A DNA stretch of 61,057 bases, from positions 1 to 61,057 of the forward strand of contig JADLAX010000009.1 of assembly GCA_020848035.1 (NCBI GenBank). Direction: 5' to 3'. The position numbers and the translations under genes are program-made. Under the pieces are notes generated by a model. The model searched no databases, had not been told where the DNA came from, and worked only from the letters and a program-made list of their open reading frames with translations. This DNA comes from Anaerolineae bacterium. Lineage in GTDB: Bacteria > Chloroflexota > Anaerolineae > Promineifilales > Promineifilaceae. Shown one piece after another: positions 34,094 through 44,251 of the stretch; position 1 is the stretch's first letter, and the number at the start of each line of letters is the position of its first letter.

Positions 34094-35848
34094 ATGAACC
34101 AGCTACTTTTATCGCCTTGGTTTAAGTGGATGGGTGGATTAACTGTCTTGGTGTTGCTAATGGGAGCAACAAGTTCTCAATCTCATGTCGTGTCATTCAC
34201 TTTAGCTGATCCCATGCATCAGGAGAATTCCCAGTTTGGGTTTGCTTTAGCTGAGGTGGGGGATATCAATCAGGATGGGAAACCGGATTACCTGGTAGGC
34301 GCACGTAGCCAAGATGTTGGGGGGTATGAAGCGCAGGGGCAGGCGTTTGTTTTTAGTGGTATGGATGGCAGCCTCCTCCTGACCCTCAATGATCCCATAC
34401 CTCAGGCCTATGCTGATTTTGGTTTTGCGGTAGCTGGTCCAGGGGACATAAATGGCGATGGGGTAGGGGATCTATTAGTTGGGGCTTACGCGCAGCGGGT
34501 AGCCGGTAACTATGCCCAGGGCCAGGTTTTTGTCTTTAGCGGCCAGGATGGCAGCCTCTTACAGACACTCGATACACCCAATCCACAAGGATATGCTTAT
34601 TTTGGGCGGGCAGCGGCTGAACTTGGTGATGTCAACGGGGATGGATTGGCCGATTTGTTAATAGGCGCCCCGGGGCAAACGGTTAACAATAATGAGTTCC
34701 AGGGACAAGTCTTGGTCTTCAGCGGGGCAGATGGGGAGCTTCTTTATACACTCAATACCCCTTTTGCTCAAGGAGGTGCGCAATTTGGTGCGGCCGTCGC
34801 CGGAGTTGGCGATGTGGATCAGGATAATGTACCTGATATTTTGGTGGGAGCCCCAACGCTAACGGTAAATACCCAAACAAGTCAGGGCCGGGCATTTGTC
34901 TTCAGTGGGGCAACTGGCACTCTTTTATACACGCTTGATGACCCTTTACCCCACGCCTATGCCTGGTTTGGAGATTCATTATCTGGATTGGAGGATATTA
35001 ATCGTGATGGCGTGCCGGATCTCCTGGTAGGAGCTCCGATTCAAGAAGTGGACGGTCGAAAGAACCAGGGACAGGTTTTTGCCTTTAGCGGTGCGGACGG
35101 CCAACTCTTGTATACCCTCAATGATCCAATGCCCAAGGCTTATGCCTGGTTTGGGTACGCCGTTTCTGGACTGGGGGATACCAACGGCGACGGTGGCCCC
35201 GACATTTTAGTAGGAGCCTTCCGGCAGGAAGTAAACGGCAATTTTAATCAAGGCCAGGCCTTTGTGTTTGATGGTGCAGATGGCCATCTTCTCATGACTG
35301 TGGATGATCCAGCCCCGCAAGCAGAAGCCTTATTTGGTCATACTGTGGCCAGTGCCGGTGACGTGAACGGGGATGGGTTGACAGACTTCCTGATTAGCGC
35401 CCTTTATAAGGCGGTAAACGGCCTGACCGGTCAAGGTCAGGTCTTCGTATTTGAAAGTGTTAAGGCTGAAGCAAAAGAAGTTCAGATAGATATTCAGCCT
35501 GGCAATGATGCCAACGTTATTTATGCCAGGCAAACTCAACCTATAAAAGTAGCTATATTAGCTTCGCAAGGCTTCGATGCACCGACCGTTGTAGATAATA
35601 CATCTCTCACCTTTGGTAAAACAGGTGATGAGCACTCTCTTGTGTGGCGACATGGAAGTCCCAGCTGCCGAGCTCAGGATGTAAACGCGGATGGGAAGGT
35701 TGACTTAGTTTGTGCCTTTAGTCCGCTTATTGCAGGGTTTGCTTGTGGTGATACGGTTGGAATTATAAAAGGTGCGACTTTAGATGGAATTCCCATTATT
35801 GGGCAAGATTTTGTCACGATAAAGAATTGCCGTTTGGCTGCCCCGTAA
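34094..35848 (+). CDS. secreted FG-GAP (integrin-like) seven-bladed propeller
   Basis: 584 residues. A signal peptide or N-terminal membrane helix (LTVLVLLMGATSSQS) leads into seven repeats of about 60 residues. Each has FG at its start, a calcium-type DxNxDG loop (for example GDINGDGVGDLLVGA) and a GQxFVFSGxDG strand. Seven repeats fit one closed propeller. The last 125 residues form another domain (VQIDIQPGNDANVIYARQTQP) with two extra Cys and a DVNADGKVDLVC loop. It probably acts outside the cell in binding. GAGGGGG lies before the ATG. It contains no ACGGCCGT. Confidence 0.88.
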   Translation: MNQLLLSPWFKWMGGLTVLVLLMGATSSQSHVVSFTLADPMHQENSQFGFALAEVGDINQDGKPDYLVGARSQDVGGYEAQGQAFVFSGMDGSLLLTLNDPIPQAYADFGFAVAGPGDINGDGVGDLLVGAYAQRVAGNYAQGQVFVFSGQDGSLLQTLDTPNPQGYAYFGRAAAELGDVNGDGLADLLIGAPGQTVNNNEFQGQVLVFSGADGELLYTLNTPFAQGGAQFGAAVAGVGDVDQDNVPDILVGAPTLTVNTQTSQGRAFVFSGATGTLLYTLDDPLPHAYAWFGDSLSGLEDINRDGVPDLLVGAPIQEVDGRKNQGQVFAFSGADGQLLYTLNDPMPKAYAWFGYAVSGLGDTNGDGGPDILVGAFRQEVNGNFNQGQAFVFDGADGHLLMTVDDPAPQAEALFGHTVASAGDVNGDGLTDFLISALYKAVNGLTGQGQVFVFESVKAEAKEVQIDIQPGNDANVIYARQTQPIKVAILASQGFDAPTVVDNTSLTFGKTGDEHSLVWRHGSPSCRAQDVNADGKVDLVCAFSPLIAGFACGDTVGIIKGATLDGIPIIGQDFVTIKNCRLAAP

Positions 35849-35977
35849 CTTGCGCCTTTTCGGCAATATGTACAGAGGCGAAGCTTGCTGAACAGATTAT
35901 CATGGAGCAAAAACAAAGGGAGCTACCTAAACACGCTTTTGCATAATTGTAATCTGAGGTTTGGATAATTGTGAATT

Positions 35978-36012
35978 CCTGCGCCTAACAGCTGCCAGCT
36001 GTTAGGCGCAGG
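35978..36012. terminator. perfect 35-bp palindrome between convergent genes
   Basis: Arms of 17 bases (CCTGCGCCTAACAGCTG) around a single central C. It lies between the ends of two convergent genes, 130 bases after one stop and 36 bases after the other, so it is well placed as a two-way terminator. It has no T run. Confidence 0.7.
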
Positions 36013-36047
36013 CAATCTCTTACCCGATGGCGGGCAACGCAAGTGGC

Positions 36048-39000
36048 TTAATCCACTGCAGGCGGTTCGCCGTTGACGGGCTGGCAGAAACAAATCTCCA
36101 CGACCGAAGATTCGTTGTCGCCACCGCTGACGATAAATCCCGTCAGGCCAGGCTGGGTGAGTGTCACCGTCTTTACCTCATTGTAAACCAGCACGGGTAA
36201 CTGCTGCACGGCCGTTTCCCCAACCAGCACCGTGAAGTTTAGCACCCGACCCGCATAATTGTTTACGGTAACTGTCACCTCATCCACTGCAGTGGGCAGG
36301 TCAAAACGGACCCCCTTGGGAGCAAAGGCCAGTTTTTGCTGTCCGGCCGGATCGCCGATAAACGACGTCCACACCCGGTCCAGCGGCGTGACCCGCAGCG
36401 GGCCAACCTCAAACGGCTCGCTGGTTTCCATCTGTTCCGGCAGTTTAGTGAAATCGACACACACCTCACGGCAGGTCGGTTCCTCTGGCTCCGGCAGGCA
36501 GGTGGGCTGAATCTGGCACAGATGCACCTTGTCCCAGTAAAGCGTATTGGCCCCACCGTGCCGGTCCACCCCGCCGAGGAAGAGGGTAATCTGTCGAGCG
36601 CGGGCAGTGGCGCGCACCGCCAGCGGCTGCCAGATGGTGTTAACCGGAGCCTCTACCCAAACAACCGAAGGAGCCGCCGGATCGGTGCCGCCCGTGGGGT
36701 CGATGCCCAATCGCGCCCGGCCACGTCCTCGGACCGGCAGGTGGTAACGGCCGCTGAGCTCATAATCCCACCCTGGATTGGCACAAATCTGCTGCAAAAT
36801 GCCCGCCTGCACAGCTCCACGGAAGTCGATGCGTTGGGCGCGCTGGCCGTCACGGACCACAAACTCGTCGGGGCGGAACTGGGCGTCGCGTGGCATTGCC
36901 AACGCCTGGGCATCCAGGGTGGCAAAAGGCACGGCATAGGGCAGCCATTCGTTGGCCACAATCGCTTCACGCCGCTCGTCACCGCCGGGCAGGATGTGGA
37001 AGCCATCCTCCAGGTGGGGATTGCCCACGGCCACGGCCCGGACAATCATGGTGGCTTCGCCGACGCCACCGTCATCGTCGGTAACACGCAGGCGGACCTG
37101 GTAAGTACCACAGTGCTGGTACACGTGGCATGCTTCCACCTGGCCACGACCCATGGGTGGTTTGTGTTCTTCGGTGACGATGCCGCTGCCGTCCTGGCAA
37201 TCGCCAAAGTACCAGGTGGCCGTGTGGCTGTCGCACCATCCAGGGTCGGTGAAGGTGCCGCGCAGGATGACCGGCTGACCCACGAGGACACACAGCTGTT
37301 CCGGCAGCTCAACGGTGGGCGGCACGTTTTCCACAATGACGGTGGTGGTCGCTTCTCCGATGCCCCCGTCGTCATCCTCGATGGTCAGGCGGACGGTGTA
37401 GACACCGTTGTCGCAGTAGGCGTGGCGGGCGCGGGCCGTGCCCTGGGCTTCGGGTTCCAGGTTGGTTTCCTGGATGACGGCCGTTTGTGGCTTGCGGTTG
37501 TCGCCGAAATCAAAGCGGCCTGTGTGGGTGTCCAGCCATTCCGGGTCGGTGAAGGAGCCAACAATCTCAAACTCCTCGCCCTCTTTCACGGTGATGGTGG
37601 GACCAAGTTTAACCGTCGGCGGTACGTTGGCCAGGCGCACGGCGGCGAAGTGGCGTGTGGTGGCCCCGCCAGGCTGGTTAACCTGAATTTGTAGTTTGGC
37701 CACGTACAGACCGCTGTCCCCGTAGCGGTGGGACAGGCTGCGCTGCACGCTGCTGGTGCCGTCGCCGGTCAGCCAGAAGGGGGCACTTTCCGCCAGGTTG
37801 GCCCCGCCGTTGAGCAGTACCGGCTGGCTGGCCAGCTGCACATAAGGCCCGTTGGCCCGGGCGAAGTCGATGGTGGTCAGGGCAAAGGTGCTGGTGACAG
37901 CCATCGAGCCGCGCACCCGGATACCGTTGTGGAAAATGTCGATGGGGTCGTGGAAGCGGGCGTTGATTTCACCAATGTTTTCCAGCAGATTGGGCCAGGC
38001 ACCAATGCCCGTCATTTGGCTGCTGATCGCGTCGCGGAAGATGCCGCCGCCGAGATTGCTGGCAATGGTTTCGGCTACCAGCACGACCACAATGGCGATG
38101 ATGACACCCACAAAGCCACCGGTGAGGAAACCAACCAGGATGGCTAGCAGCCAGCCCAGGAAGGAGAGATCGACGTCAACGTCCGGGTCACCCAGCAGGA
38201 ACGGCTCGATGGTTTGACCGCCGTCGGCACCGTCTTTCCAGCGTAGGCCAAAGTTGGCCGTGAAGCTGGCACCCACGTCGATGCTGCCCAGAATGGCGTC
38301 CACGATGGTGACGCTGCCGGTGACGCGAATCGCGCCATCAACCAGAGTGATATTGAGCGAGTTGAGGTCCACTTTACGGCCGTCGGTGTCCTTGGGGTCC
38401 AGGCGTACCGGGAAGCCGTCAGGGAACTTCTCGGCCAGCTGGGCAGCAAAAGCCGCCTTGAGGAGCTCGCCGTCGATAATGGTGGCAAAGTCGGCATCGT
38501 TGGGCACAAAGTTAACCAAGGCGTTGGCGTTGGCGCCGCCGCCGCCGTTCAGGGCAATGGCCAGAACCTCCGCCAGCACCTTGGCCGTCACGTCGTCAAC
38601 GTTAAAGTCGCTGTCTTCCGTTTCCGGCTGCCAGATCATGAGGAACTGGCGTGCCTCCAGCTCCTGGCGCACCAGGGCCGCAATTTGCGCTTCAATTTCG
38701 GGCACAGTAGGGTAGTCGATGTCGACGTCGGGCAGAGATTGCACCATCGGCGTCGCGGCCAGGGCAAAACCGGTTTTGATGGCATCTTCCAGGCGGGGAA
38801 TGGTGGGGTCGAAGGTGCGGGCCAGGTCCACCAGGGCCGCGTTGGCCGTGTAGTTGGCCCCCTCCGTCCCGGCGGCGGGCATGACGTTGACCAGCTCTAC
38901 CGTGGCGGTGCTAAAGGTCGCTTCGATGTGCCCCGGAGCCTGGGCGTAAGCGGCCGTGATGCGCATGGTGCCGTCAACCGCCATGGGGGAAGCCAGGCCA

Positions 39001-39689
39001 AAGCCGCTGAAGTTTCCCGTGATGTTGTAGAACCGGATCTGACACGGTACGTTAATCTGAGCCTGAGTTGGGATGGGGTGCACAACCGTGATTTGCCGGG
39101 CCGGATTGCTCTCATCGTCGAAGAACTGAATGGAGGCATTCATGCTAAATGGCGGCAGGTTAACGGGAATGTCTTCGATGAGGTGGGGGAAGGTGGCGCC
39201 GTTATTGCGGAAGAGCTGGCGCACATATCCTTGAACGGCCGTATCCAGAATGGGGGCAATAGGGTCGCCGCTGGTGAGCGTGGCGCTGATGGCATTCGCC
39301 GGCAGCCCGGTAAACAGCAGCGCCAGGTTGCGCGTGGTGTCTGGGTTGCCAATGGGAGCGGCAACGTGAATGTCGGCGGTTAAATCGAAGAAGGTGGCCG
39401 ACTCAACCGGGGGATTGGCAATCTCCAGATGAATAATGGTGCCCAGCGTCAGGTCTACGCCGTTGATGGCTGGATTCAGCGCCAGCTGCGCCTGCTCTTG
39501 CAGCACCTGCACCGTGCCGTCCTGCAGCTGGTACGGGCCAACGGGGGTGCCCGCAGGCAGCTCCAGATATTCGGGAATCACGCCGGGTCCACTGCCATCG
39601 CCGCCAGATTTCCACGCCTGGCGCAGAATCTCCAGCAGGATGGCTTCTTTGACTTCGGCGACAACTTCAAAACCTTGTGTATTAATCAT
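36048..39689 (-). CDS. large TULIP-like/PKD-domain protein
   Basis: 1213 residues without a signal peptide. The first about 630 residues resemble the paired beta-rich, lipid-binding TULIP folds of P47/OrfX-type proteins (ILLEILRQAWKSGG start; ITLVDGAIRVTGSV). A strongly hydrophobic helix pair lies near residue 520 (FLGWLLAILVGFLTGGFVG). Then come two clear PKD-type Ig domains (RFDFGDNRKPQ and TWYFGDCQDGSG, each ending in TxxDDDGGxGEAT), probably a weaker one before them, and a C-terminal carbohydrate-binding-like region. The TULIP call is low confidence; the PKD call is solid. The gene downstream of the small hypothetical at 39785 is in the same operon, 95 bases apart. Confidence 0.7.
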   Translation of the reverse strand: MINTQGFEVVAEVKEAILLEILRQAWKSGGDGSGPGVIPEYLELPAGTPVGPYQLQDGTVQVLQEQAQLALNPAINGVDLTLGTIIHLEIANPPVESATFFDLTADIHVAAPIGNPDTTRNLALLFTGLPANAISATLTSGDPIAPILDTAVQGYVRQLFRNNGATFPHLIEDIPVNLPPFSMNASIQFFDDESNPARQITVVHPIPTQAQINVPCQIRFYNITGNFSGFGLASPMAVDGTMRITAAYAQAPGHIEATFSTATVELVNVMPAAGTEGANYTANAALVDLARTFDPTIPRLEDAIKTGFALAATPMVQSLPDVDIDYPTVPEIEAQIAALVRQELEARQFLMIWQPETEDSDFNVDDVTAKVLAEVLAIALNGGGGANANALVNFVPNDADFATIIDGELLKAAFAAQLAEKFPDGFPVRLDPKDTDGRKVDLNSLNITLVDGAIRVTGSVTIVDAILGSIDVGASFTANFGLRWKDGADGGQTIEPFLLGDPDVDVDLSFLGWLLAILVGFLTGGFVGVIIAIVVVLVAETIASNLGGGIFRDAISSQMTGIGAWPNLLENIGEINARFHDPIDIFHNGIRVRGSMAVTSTFALTTIDFARANGPYVQLASQPVLLNGGANLAESAPFWLTGDGTSSVQRSLSHRYGDSGLYVAKLQIQVNQPGGATTRHFAAVRLANVPPTVKLGPTITVKEGEEFEIVGSFTDPEWLDTHTGRFDFGDNRKPQTAVIQETNLEPEAQGTARARHAYCDNGVYTVRLTIEDDDGGIGEATTTVIVENVPPTVELPEQLCVLVGQPVILRGTFTDPGWCDSHTATWYFGDCQDGSGIVTEEHKPPMGRGQVEACHVYQHCGTYQVRLRVTDDDGGVGEATMIVRAVAVGNPHLEDGFHILPGGDERREAIVANEWLPYAVPFATLDAQALAMPRDAQFRPDEFVVRDGQRAQRIDFRGAVQAGILQQICANPGWDYELSGRYHLPVRGRGRARLGIDPTGGTDPAAPSVVWVEAPVNTIWQPLAVRATARARQITLFLGGVDRHGGANTLYWDKVHLCQIQPTCLPEPEEPTCREVCVDFTKLPEQMETSEPFEVGPLRVTPLDRVWTSFIGDPAGQQKLAFAPKGVRFDLPTAVDEVTVTVNNYAGRVLNFTVLVGETAVQQLPVLVYNEVKTVTLTQPGLTGFIVSGGDNESSVVEICFCQPVNGEPPAVD

Positions 39690-39784
39690 GGGATCCTCCA
39701 GTACAACTTTTTTCCAAATACAAATGGGATGGGTTACCGATACAAATTAACTACCGGGCAAATGGGGCTGCTCAGGCAAGCGGA

Positions 39785-40417
39785 TCAGGCGCTGCCCGCC
39801 TTACGCCGGGAGCGCTCCTGCAGAGTAAAGGTCAGTTCGGTAATGGGCAGATCCAGCTCACCAGCCAGAATCCGGTTAAACACCTCTTCTGAAGCAAAGC
39901 GAGGGGATTGCAGGTTCATGCGGCGCCACTCTACCAGCAGGGGAATGATGGGATGGAGTTCAGCGAAGTCGGCCAGGGGATCGCGCACGGGCTGCTGGCC
40001 GGGAACACCGACGGGACGACTCTCGGCGGCCGCCAGCAGTTCGGCCCGTTGTTTGCGGCTGAGAGCGGGAGTGACCGGACGTTTTTGGGTCGTTTGCGCC
40101 GCATCGTCGGGCAGGAGGGCTGCCAGTACCCGGCGCAGCGTGGGGCCGTCGGCGGGATCAAAGGTTTGACCAGCGACTTCAAAGAGTTGCGCTTGCAGCT
40201 GTTCAAACGCCGCGCCGCCTGCCTCACCAAAACGAGCTCGGTGTTCAATGGCGCGGGCCGCTTCGGGGGAGACCTGGTATCCCAGCCGAGTCACCGCCAG
40301 CAGCGGATTAGCCGCCGCGGCTAGCAGTAGGGATGTCTGGTTTGCCGTGTCTTTTAACAGGCGGGGCATCAGGCGCTGCAGATCTTGTAAGGAATTTATC
40401 TGGGTAGGCTGTTTCAT
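39785..40417 (-). CDS. hypothetical protein, partner of the PKD protein
   Basis: 210 residues, helical, basic C-terminus (ERSRRKAGS). Start ATG 40417 has AGGAGG five bases before it. No family was recognised; words such as QDLQRLMPRLLKDTANQT and ALSRKQRAELLAAAES suggest a cytoplasmic protein. It is transcribed just ahead of the large PKD protein with a 95-base gap. Its function may be tied to that protein, but there is nothing direct to show it. Confidence 0.65.
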   Translation of the reverse strand: MKQPTQINSLQDLQRLMPRLLKDTANQTSLLLAAAANPLLAVTRLGYQVSPEAARAIEHRARFGEAGGAAFEQLQAQLFEVAGQTFDPADGPTLRRVLAALLPDDAAQTTQKRPVTPALSRKQRAELLAAAESRPVGVPGQQPVRDPLADFAELHPIIPLLVEWRRMNLQSPRFASEEVFNRILAGELDLPITELTFTLQERSRRKAGSA

Positions 40418-40604
40418 CGTAACCTCCTAAATGGTTAAAAGGGATGGATGGCAAATCCAGCAAGGGCAGGGGATGAGGACGTTAGGGTTGCCGCTTTGCC
40501 GGATCGCTTCTGAGGCGATAAACGAAAGCCTTCCTCAAATTCCGGAAGTGAGGGACATGAAGGAAGCGTAAAAAGTTATGGGCACGAGGCCAAACAACAG
40601 GGGA

Positions 40605-41510
40605 TCAGGTGTGAAAGGACAGCCCCAGGGCAATTTGAACCGTTTGAAACTGGATGTCAACCGTTTCGTGAATGTCTATGCCGTATCCACCCGCCATGGT
40701 AACGGCCACAGGGACGTTGGCCTGGCGACACCGGGTGAACACCAGCCGATCGCGCGCGCCGATGCCCACTTTTGTCAGAGCCAGTCGACCCAGGCGGTCT
40801 CGCTTGTAGACATCGGCCCCTGCCAGGTAGACAACCAGGTCTGGCCTTGACCGGGCGAGAGCGCTTTCCAGCCCGATGCGCAGTGCGGCCAGGTAATCTT
40901 CATCGCCCGTTTTATCCGGCAGCCCAATGTCCAGGTCACCGGGAATTTTGCGATAGGGAAAGTTTTTATCGGCGTGGATGGAAAAGGTGAAAATAGACGG
41001 ATCGCCGGTGGCGATTTCGGCCGTGCCGTTACCCTGATGCACATCACAGTCTACAACCAGCGCCCGGCGGATGCGTCCCTCGGCCTGCATCACGCGCAGC
41101 GCCACCATGACGTCGTTGAAAATACAAAAGCCTTGCCCTTCGGCCCGGCAGGCATGATGGGTGCCGCCGCCCAGAGAGACGGCAATGCCTTCCTGTAGGG
41201 CCAGACGGCAAACGGCCATCGTCGCCCCGACCGAAGCGAGCACCCGTTCCACCAGTTCCGGCGACCAGGGCAGACCGATACGGCGGATTTCTTCACGGGA
41301 CAGACGGCCGTTGAGGGTACGCTCCACATAATCTGGCGAGTGGGCTCTGAGTAAAGAAGGGGTGGTCGCCGGGGTGGGTTGGCGCAGTTCGATGCCGGGC
41401 AGCCCATTGTCGGCCGTGATGCGCTGGCGCAGGAGAAAATACTTTTCCACTGGAAAGCGATGACCGGCGGGAAGAGGAAAGGTGATGTGATCGTAGGAAA
41501 ATATTTTCAT
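40605..41510 (-). CDS. class IV histone-deacetylase-like enzyme
   Basis: 301 residues from ATG 41510, which starts the family phrase [20 protein letters not shown]; the upstream frame adds 49 unrelated residues. Active-site words are complete: [13 protein letters not shown] (His pair), [25 protein letters not shown] (Asp and His zinc ligands), [11 protein letters not shown] (third Asp) and MAGGYG. Relatives of HDAC11 and AcuC remove acetyl groups from small molecules or proteins. It stands alone on the minus strand. The true substrate is unknown. Confidence 0.9.
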   Translation of the reverse strand: MKIFSYDHITFPLPAGHRFPVEKYFLLRQRITADNGLPGIELRQPTPATTPSLLRAHSPDYVERTLNGRLSREEIRRIGLPWSPELVERVLASVGATMAVCRLALQEGIAVSLGGGTHHACRAEGQGFCIFNDVMVALRVMQAEGRIRRALVVDCDVHQGNGTAEIATGDPSIFTFSIHADKNFPYRKIPGDLDIGLPDKTGDEDYLAALRIGLESALARSRPDLVVYLAGADVYKRDRLGRLALTKVGIGARDRLVFTRCRQANVPVAVTMAGGYGIDIHETVDIQFQTVQIALGLSFHT

Positions 41511-41978
41511 AGTCTCAACGGCTGGCTGGCCAGACGGGACTTTGCCAGCCTCAAACATCACGTCGGTGATTGCCTCAGCTGGCTGACCTGACTTGTTGCA
41601 CTCACCTGGCGTATCCGCGTGATGGGGATATGGTAGCGCGGTGGCTCGATTTGGCAAAAAGGGCGGGGAGGAAGCCAGGTTGCCGCTGGCCGAAGTAAGC
41701 AGGTTACCGATATTGCTGCCCGGCCCGGTGTCTTATTTTTATGAATGCCGTTTTGCTGCTTAATGACCAACAGCTCCGGTTTTTTGTTCAACCTGAATAT
41801 CTGCTGATCCTGTTTCGCTTTGGTACAATCCCATACCACTCTCTAAATCCATCCTGCGCTTGATGAGGAGAGCTCTATTTGACAAAAGAGAAGAAATATC
41901 GGGTGCTGCTCTAGAGGTTGGCCGCTTATCAGTTTGGTATACCGGCGATGGCGTTCTGTATGAATTTTGATGGAGTAA

Positions 41979-42173
41979 GTCAGGGAAGATTGGTCTGGCC
42001 AAAAGGCCAATATCACCCAGTTGTTGTGCGCGGAATGTCACTTTGCGTTTAATGACCAGGATAAGGTTTGCGTAAACCGCGCCACGGGCCAGGTGGTTTG
42101 TAAAGAGGGCTGCAGTGATTTTTTGCTGGAGGGCTGTTGGGTTGAGGCTTGTAACGATATGTGCCCCATCTGA
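41979..42173 (+). pseudogene. Cys-rich C-terminal gene fragment
   Basis: An open frame without a good start ends in CAECHFAFNDQDKVCVNRAT and then VVCKEGCSDFLLEGCWVEACNDMCPI, with eight Cys in about 50 residues. The spacing suggests zinc or Fe-S binding. The 5' part is lost or lies in another frame. The family is unknown. Confidence 0.3.
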
Positions 42174-42246
42174 TACCTTCTCCGGCTGATAGCTGGTGGC
42201 TTTGGGGCTGACACAGACTGGAATAAATTTCGAGGTTGGTAGCACT

Positions 42247-43059
42247 ATGGCAGATGAAAACGCATTGGTTCCCATTGAGGAAAAAACCGTTCATTTTTAT
42301 GATGACGAGATAAAACTTGTTGTTGTCCGTGAGGGTAATAAAGAGCAGGCCTATGTGCCTCTGCGCCCCATTTGCGACTTTTTAGGGGTTACCTGGTCGC
42401 CGCAGCTGCGGCGGGTAAACCGCGACCCGATTTTAGCCGAAGTTGCGACCTCTGTGACCGTTACGGTCACAGAGGCCGGCCAGCGTGGCCAAATGCTTTG
42501 TTTGCCCATAGATTTCCTTAACGGCTGGCTTTTTGGTATCAACGCCACGCGGGTGAATCCAGCGGTAAAAGAGCGCCTGCTGCGCTACCAACGGGAATGT
42601 TATCAGGTATTGGCGCAGGCTTATACGGGAAACTCGGTTACGGCGGAATCCCCTACTATGTCGGCACTGGCTCAGGTGCGTGAGATGGGGTTGGCCATTG
42701 TGCGGATGGCTGAAGAGCAGATGGAGTTTGAGCGCCGATTGACCACCACGGAGACACGCCTGGACCAGGCGGCAGTTGTCTATGGGGATTTAACCAAGCG
42801 GGTCAAAACATTGGAGGAGCGGTTGTCACCGGGGGCTGCTGTGACCGAAGATCAGGCCAGCCGCATCAGCCAGGCGGTGAAAGCAGTGGCTATCGCTTTG
42901 GGCAAACAGACCGGTCGTAATGAGTTTGGCGGTGTTTATGGCGAAATGTATCGACGTTATGATATTACTGGCTACAAAATGCTGCCGGTGGCTAAGTTTG
43001 AAGCGTGTATGGCCTGGCTCAGCGAATGGTATCAGAACCTGACGGGAGAGACTTTCTAA
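42247..43059 (+). CDS. phage antirepressor (P22_AR_N plus ORF6C)
   Basis: 270 residues from ATG 42247. The N-terminal half is a P22_AR_N domain (YVPLRPICDFLGVTWSPQL, CLPIDFLNGWLFGI). A helical linker leads to an ORF6C-type C-terminus (KQTGRNEFGGVYGEMYRRYDITGYKMLP). Such proteins release prophage genes by disabling a repressor. A perfect 27-bp palindrome sits inside the coding sequence for residues about 68-76. It is the only intact one of three antirepressor genes in this window. The start was chosen by homology; GAGG lies 15 bases upstream. Confidence 0.88.
   Translation: MADENALVPIEEKTVHFYDDEIKLVVVREGNKEQAYVPLRPICDFLGVTWSPQLRRVNRDPILAEVATSVTVTVTEAGQRGQMLCLPIDFLNGWLFGINATRVNPAVKERLLRYQRECYQVLAQAYTGNSVTAESPTMSALAQVREMGLAIVRMAEEQMEFERRLTTTETRLDQAAVVYGDLTKRVKTLEERLSPGAAVTEDQASRISQAVKAVAIALGKQTGRNEFGGVYGEMYRRYDITGYKMLPVAKFEACMAWLSEWYQNLTGETF
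42449..42475. promoter_or_regulatory. 27-bp palindrome inside the antirepressor gene
   Basis: Arms CCTCTGTGACCGT and ACGGTCACAGAGG around one central T, without mismatch. It codes for TSVTVTVTEA. It could be an operator or an mRNA hairpin. Confidence 0.75.
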
Positions 43060-43127
43060 AAGCCACAGGCGCTGCCTAAACCGTCAGGGGGTGGCAGAGA
43101 TACTGGTGCCTACTCGTCCCATAGAAC

Positions 43128-43174
43128 CGCGCCGAGGGGACTCCCCGCTTTAGTGGGGACGGGGAATCGGCGCG
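43128..43174. other. 47-nt nested hairpin, similar to the TnpB element end
   Basis: Outer stem CGCGCCGA/TCGGCGCG of eight perfect pairs. It encloses an inner hairpin TCCCCGC-TTTA-GTGGGGA (one G-T pair). The inner hairpin resembles the one over the TnpB stop codon at 44980-45000. It may be the terminator of the antirepressor gene, or a solo end of a TnpB-type element. Confidence 0.5.
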
Positions 43175-43438
43175 ATGTGGGTAAGTAAACACGTGCTACC
43201 AGCTACAAAAGTATACCGCCCAAAGGATATGACGCAGCACTTGCCTTTCTGGATAACTGGCTTAAGGCTATTGAGAAGTCGGGAGAGGATTAAGTCCAAA
43301 GTAGCAAAGTTTTTGCCGCGCACTTCGTGTAGTGGATGACAAAAGTTGTCTCTGGACAATCTGAAAGTGCTGCGTTATGATATTCGCGTGGCCGCTCCTC
43401 CCCCCAAACTGGCACGAGAGAAACGCGACTGGAACATG

Positions 43439-44158
43439 CTATTTACCGTTGGCCACAGGTAGATAGGGAAACGAGGCAAGACTAGCGCCCGCTACCTTGC
43501 CTCGTTCGTTTTTATCGGCCGAACGCCTCCCAGAAGCAAAGGCAAAAATGGAGCTTTGATCCATCCACAGGGGCAGCTGCCAGGCCTCGGCCAGAACCGC
43601 CTGCCGTAGCTCTGCTTCGGCGATACCCAGCGGCTGAAGGACGGCGCGGGCGGTGCGTAGGAGCAGGGTAGTGTAGCGGTCCGTGTCAAGCACGGCCGTT
43701 TCCACCGCCACTGGCATATCCCAGGCATGCACCCACGGCTCACCCCGCACCAGCCAGAAACGAATGCGCTACCCAGGCCAGCGCGGCTTGCCGATGACCG
43801 CCAGCTGCCTGGCCGCCCGGCTCAGCCGCTGCGAGACCAGCAGCTGGGGCAGGGGGAATACGGGCGTTTTTAAATCCTCCACCTGATGCCTTAGAAAAGT
43901 AATGAGGTCGGGCACGGCGCTGGCCAGGGAGCGGCCTTGCACTTTGGCCAGCTGCTGGATGAGAGTCTGCTGCACCTGGAATCCAGGGGCATCTTGCGGC
44001 CGGGGCATCAGGCTGTCCCAGCGGAGCAGGTTGCCATTGGTGATATGGTGATCGCTAATGGCAAAGGAGAGCAGCCGGTTCACGGTTTCCGAGATGGACA
44101 AGCCTTCTTCGTTGACAATGCCTTCGATGAGGGGAATGAGATTCGGGTCAATCGGCAA
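43439..44158 (-). pseudogene. collapsed second copy of the regulator-polymerase cassette
   Basis: The frame begins like the LuxR-type regulator of 50198-50650 (DPNLIPLIEGIVNEEGLSIS against DPDLVPLIVNIAVREGLTPS). After about 55 residues it changes into the C-terminus of the family B polymerase of 46872-49166 (SLASAVPDLITFL, LPQLLVSQRLSR, HAWDMPVAVETAVLDTDRYT). The whole middle of the cassette is missing. A TAG at 43766-43768 replaces the Gln codon of PGQRIRFW. The N-terminus is also lost. It is not functional and shows that the cassette existed twice. Confidence 0.8.
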
Positions 44159-44251
44159 GGTTTTCTGACATTTTACGGCCGTTATGCTTGAGGAGTGCGT
44201 CTAGGAATTGTGAGGACATACAAGCCTTTGGGATATAGGTGATTTTAATGG

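Noticed and set aside
36336..37694. 452-aa plus-strand ORF opposite the PKD gene
   Set aside because: A shadow of the GC-rich coding strand; no family features and low-quality composition.
41760..42275. 171-aa minus-strand ORF over the Cys-rich fragment
   Set aside because: It overlaps the antirepressor start and has no family features; a shadow frame.
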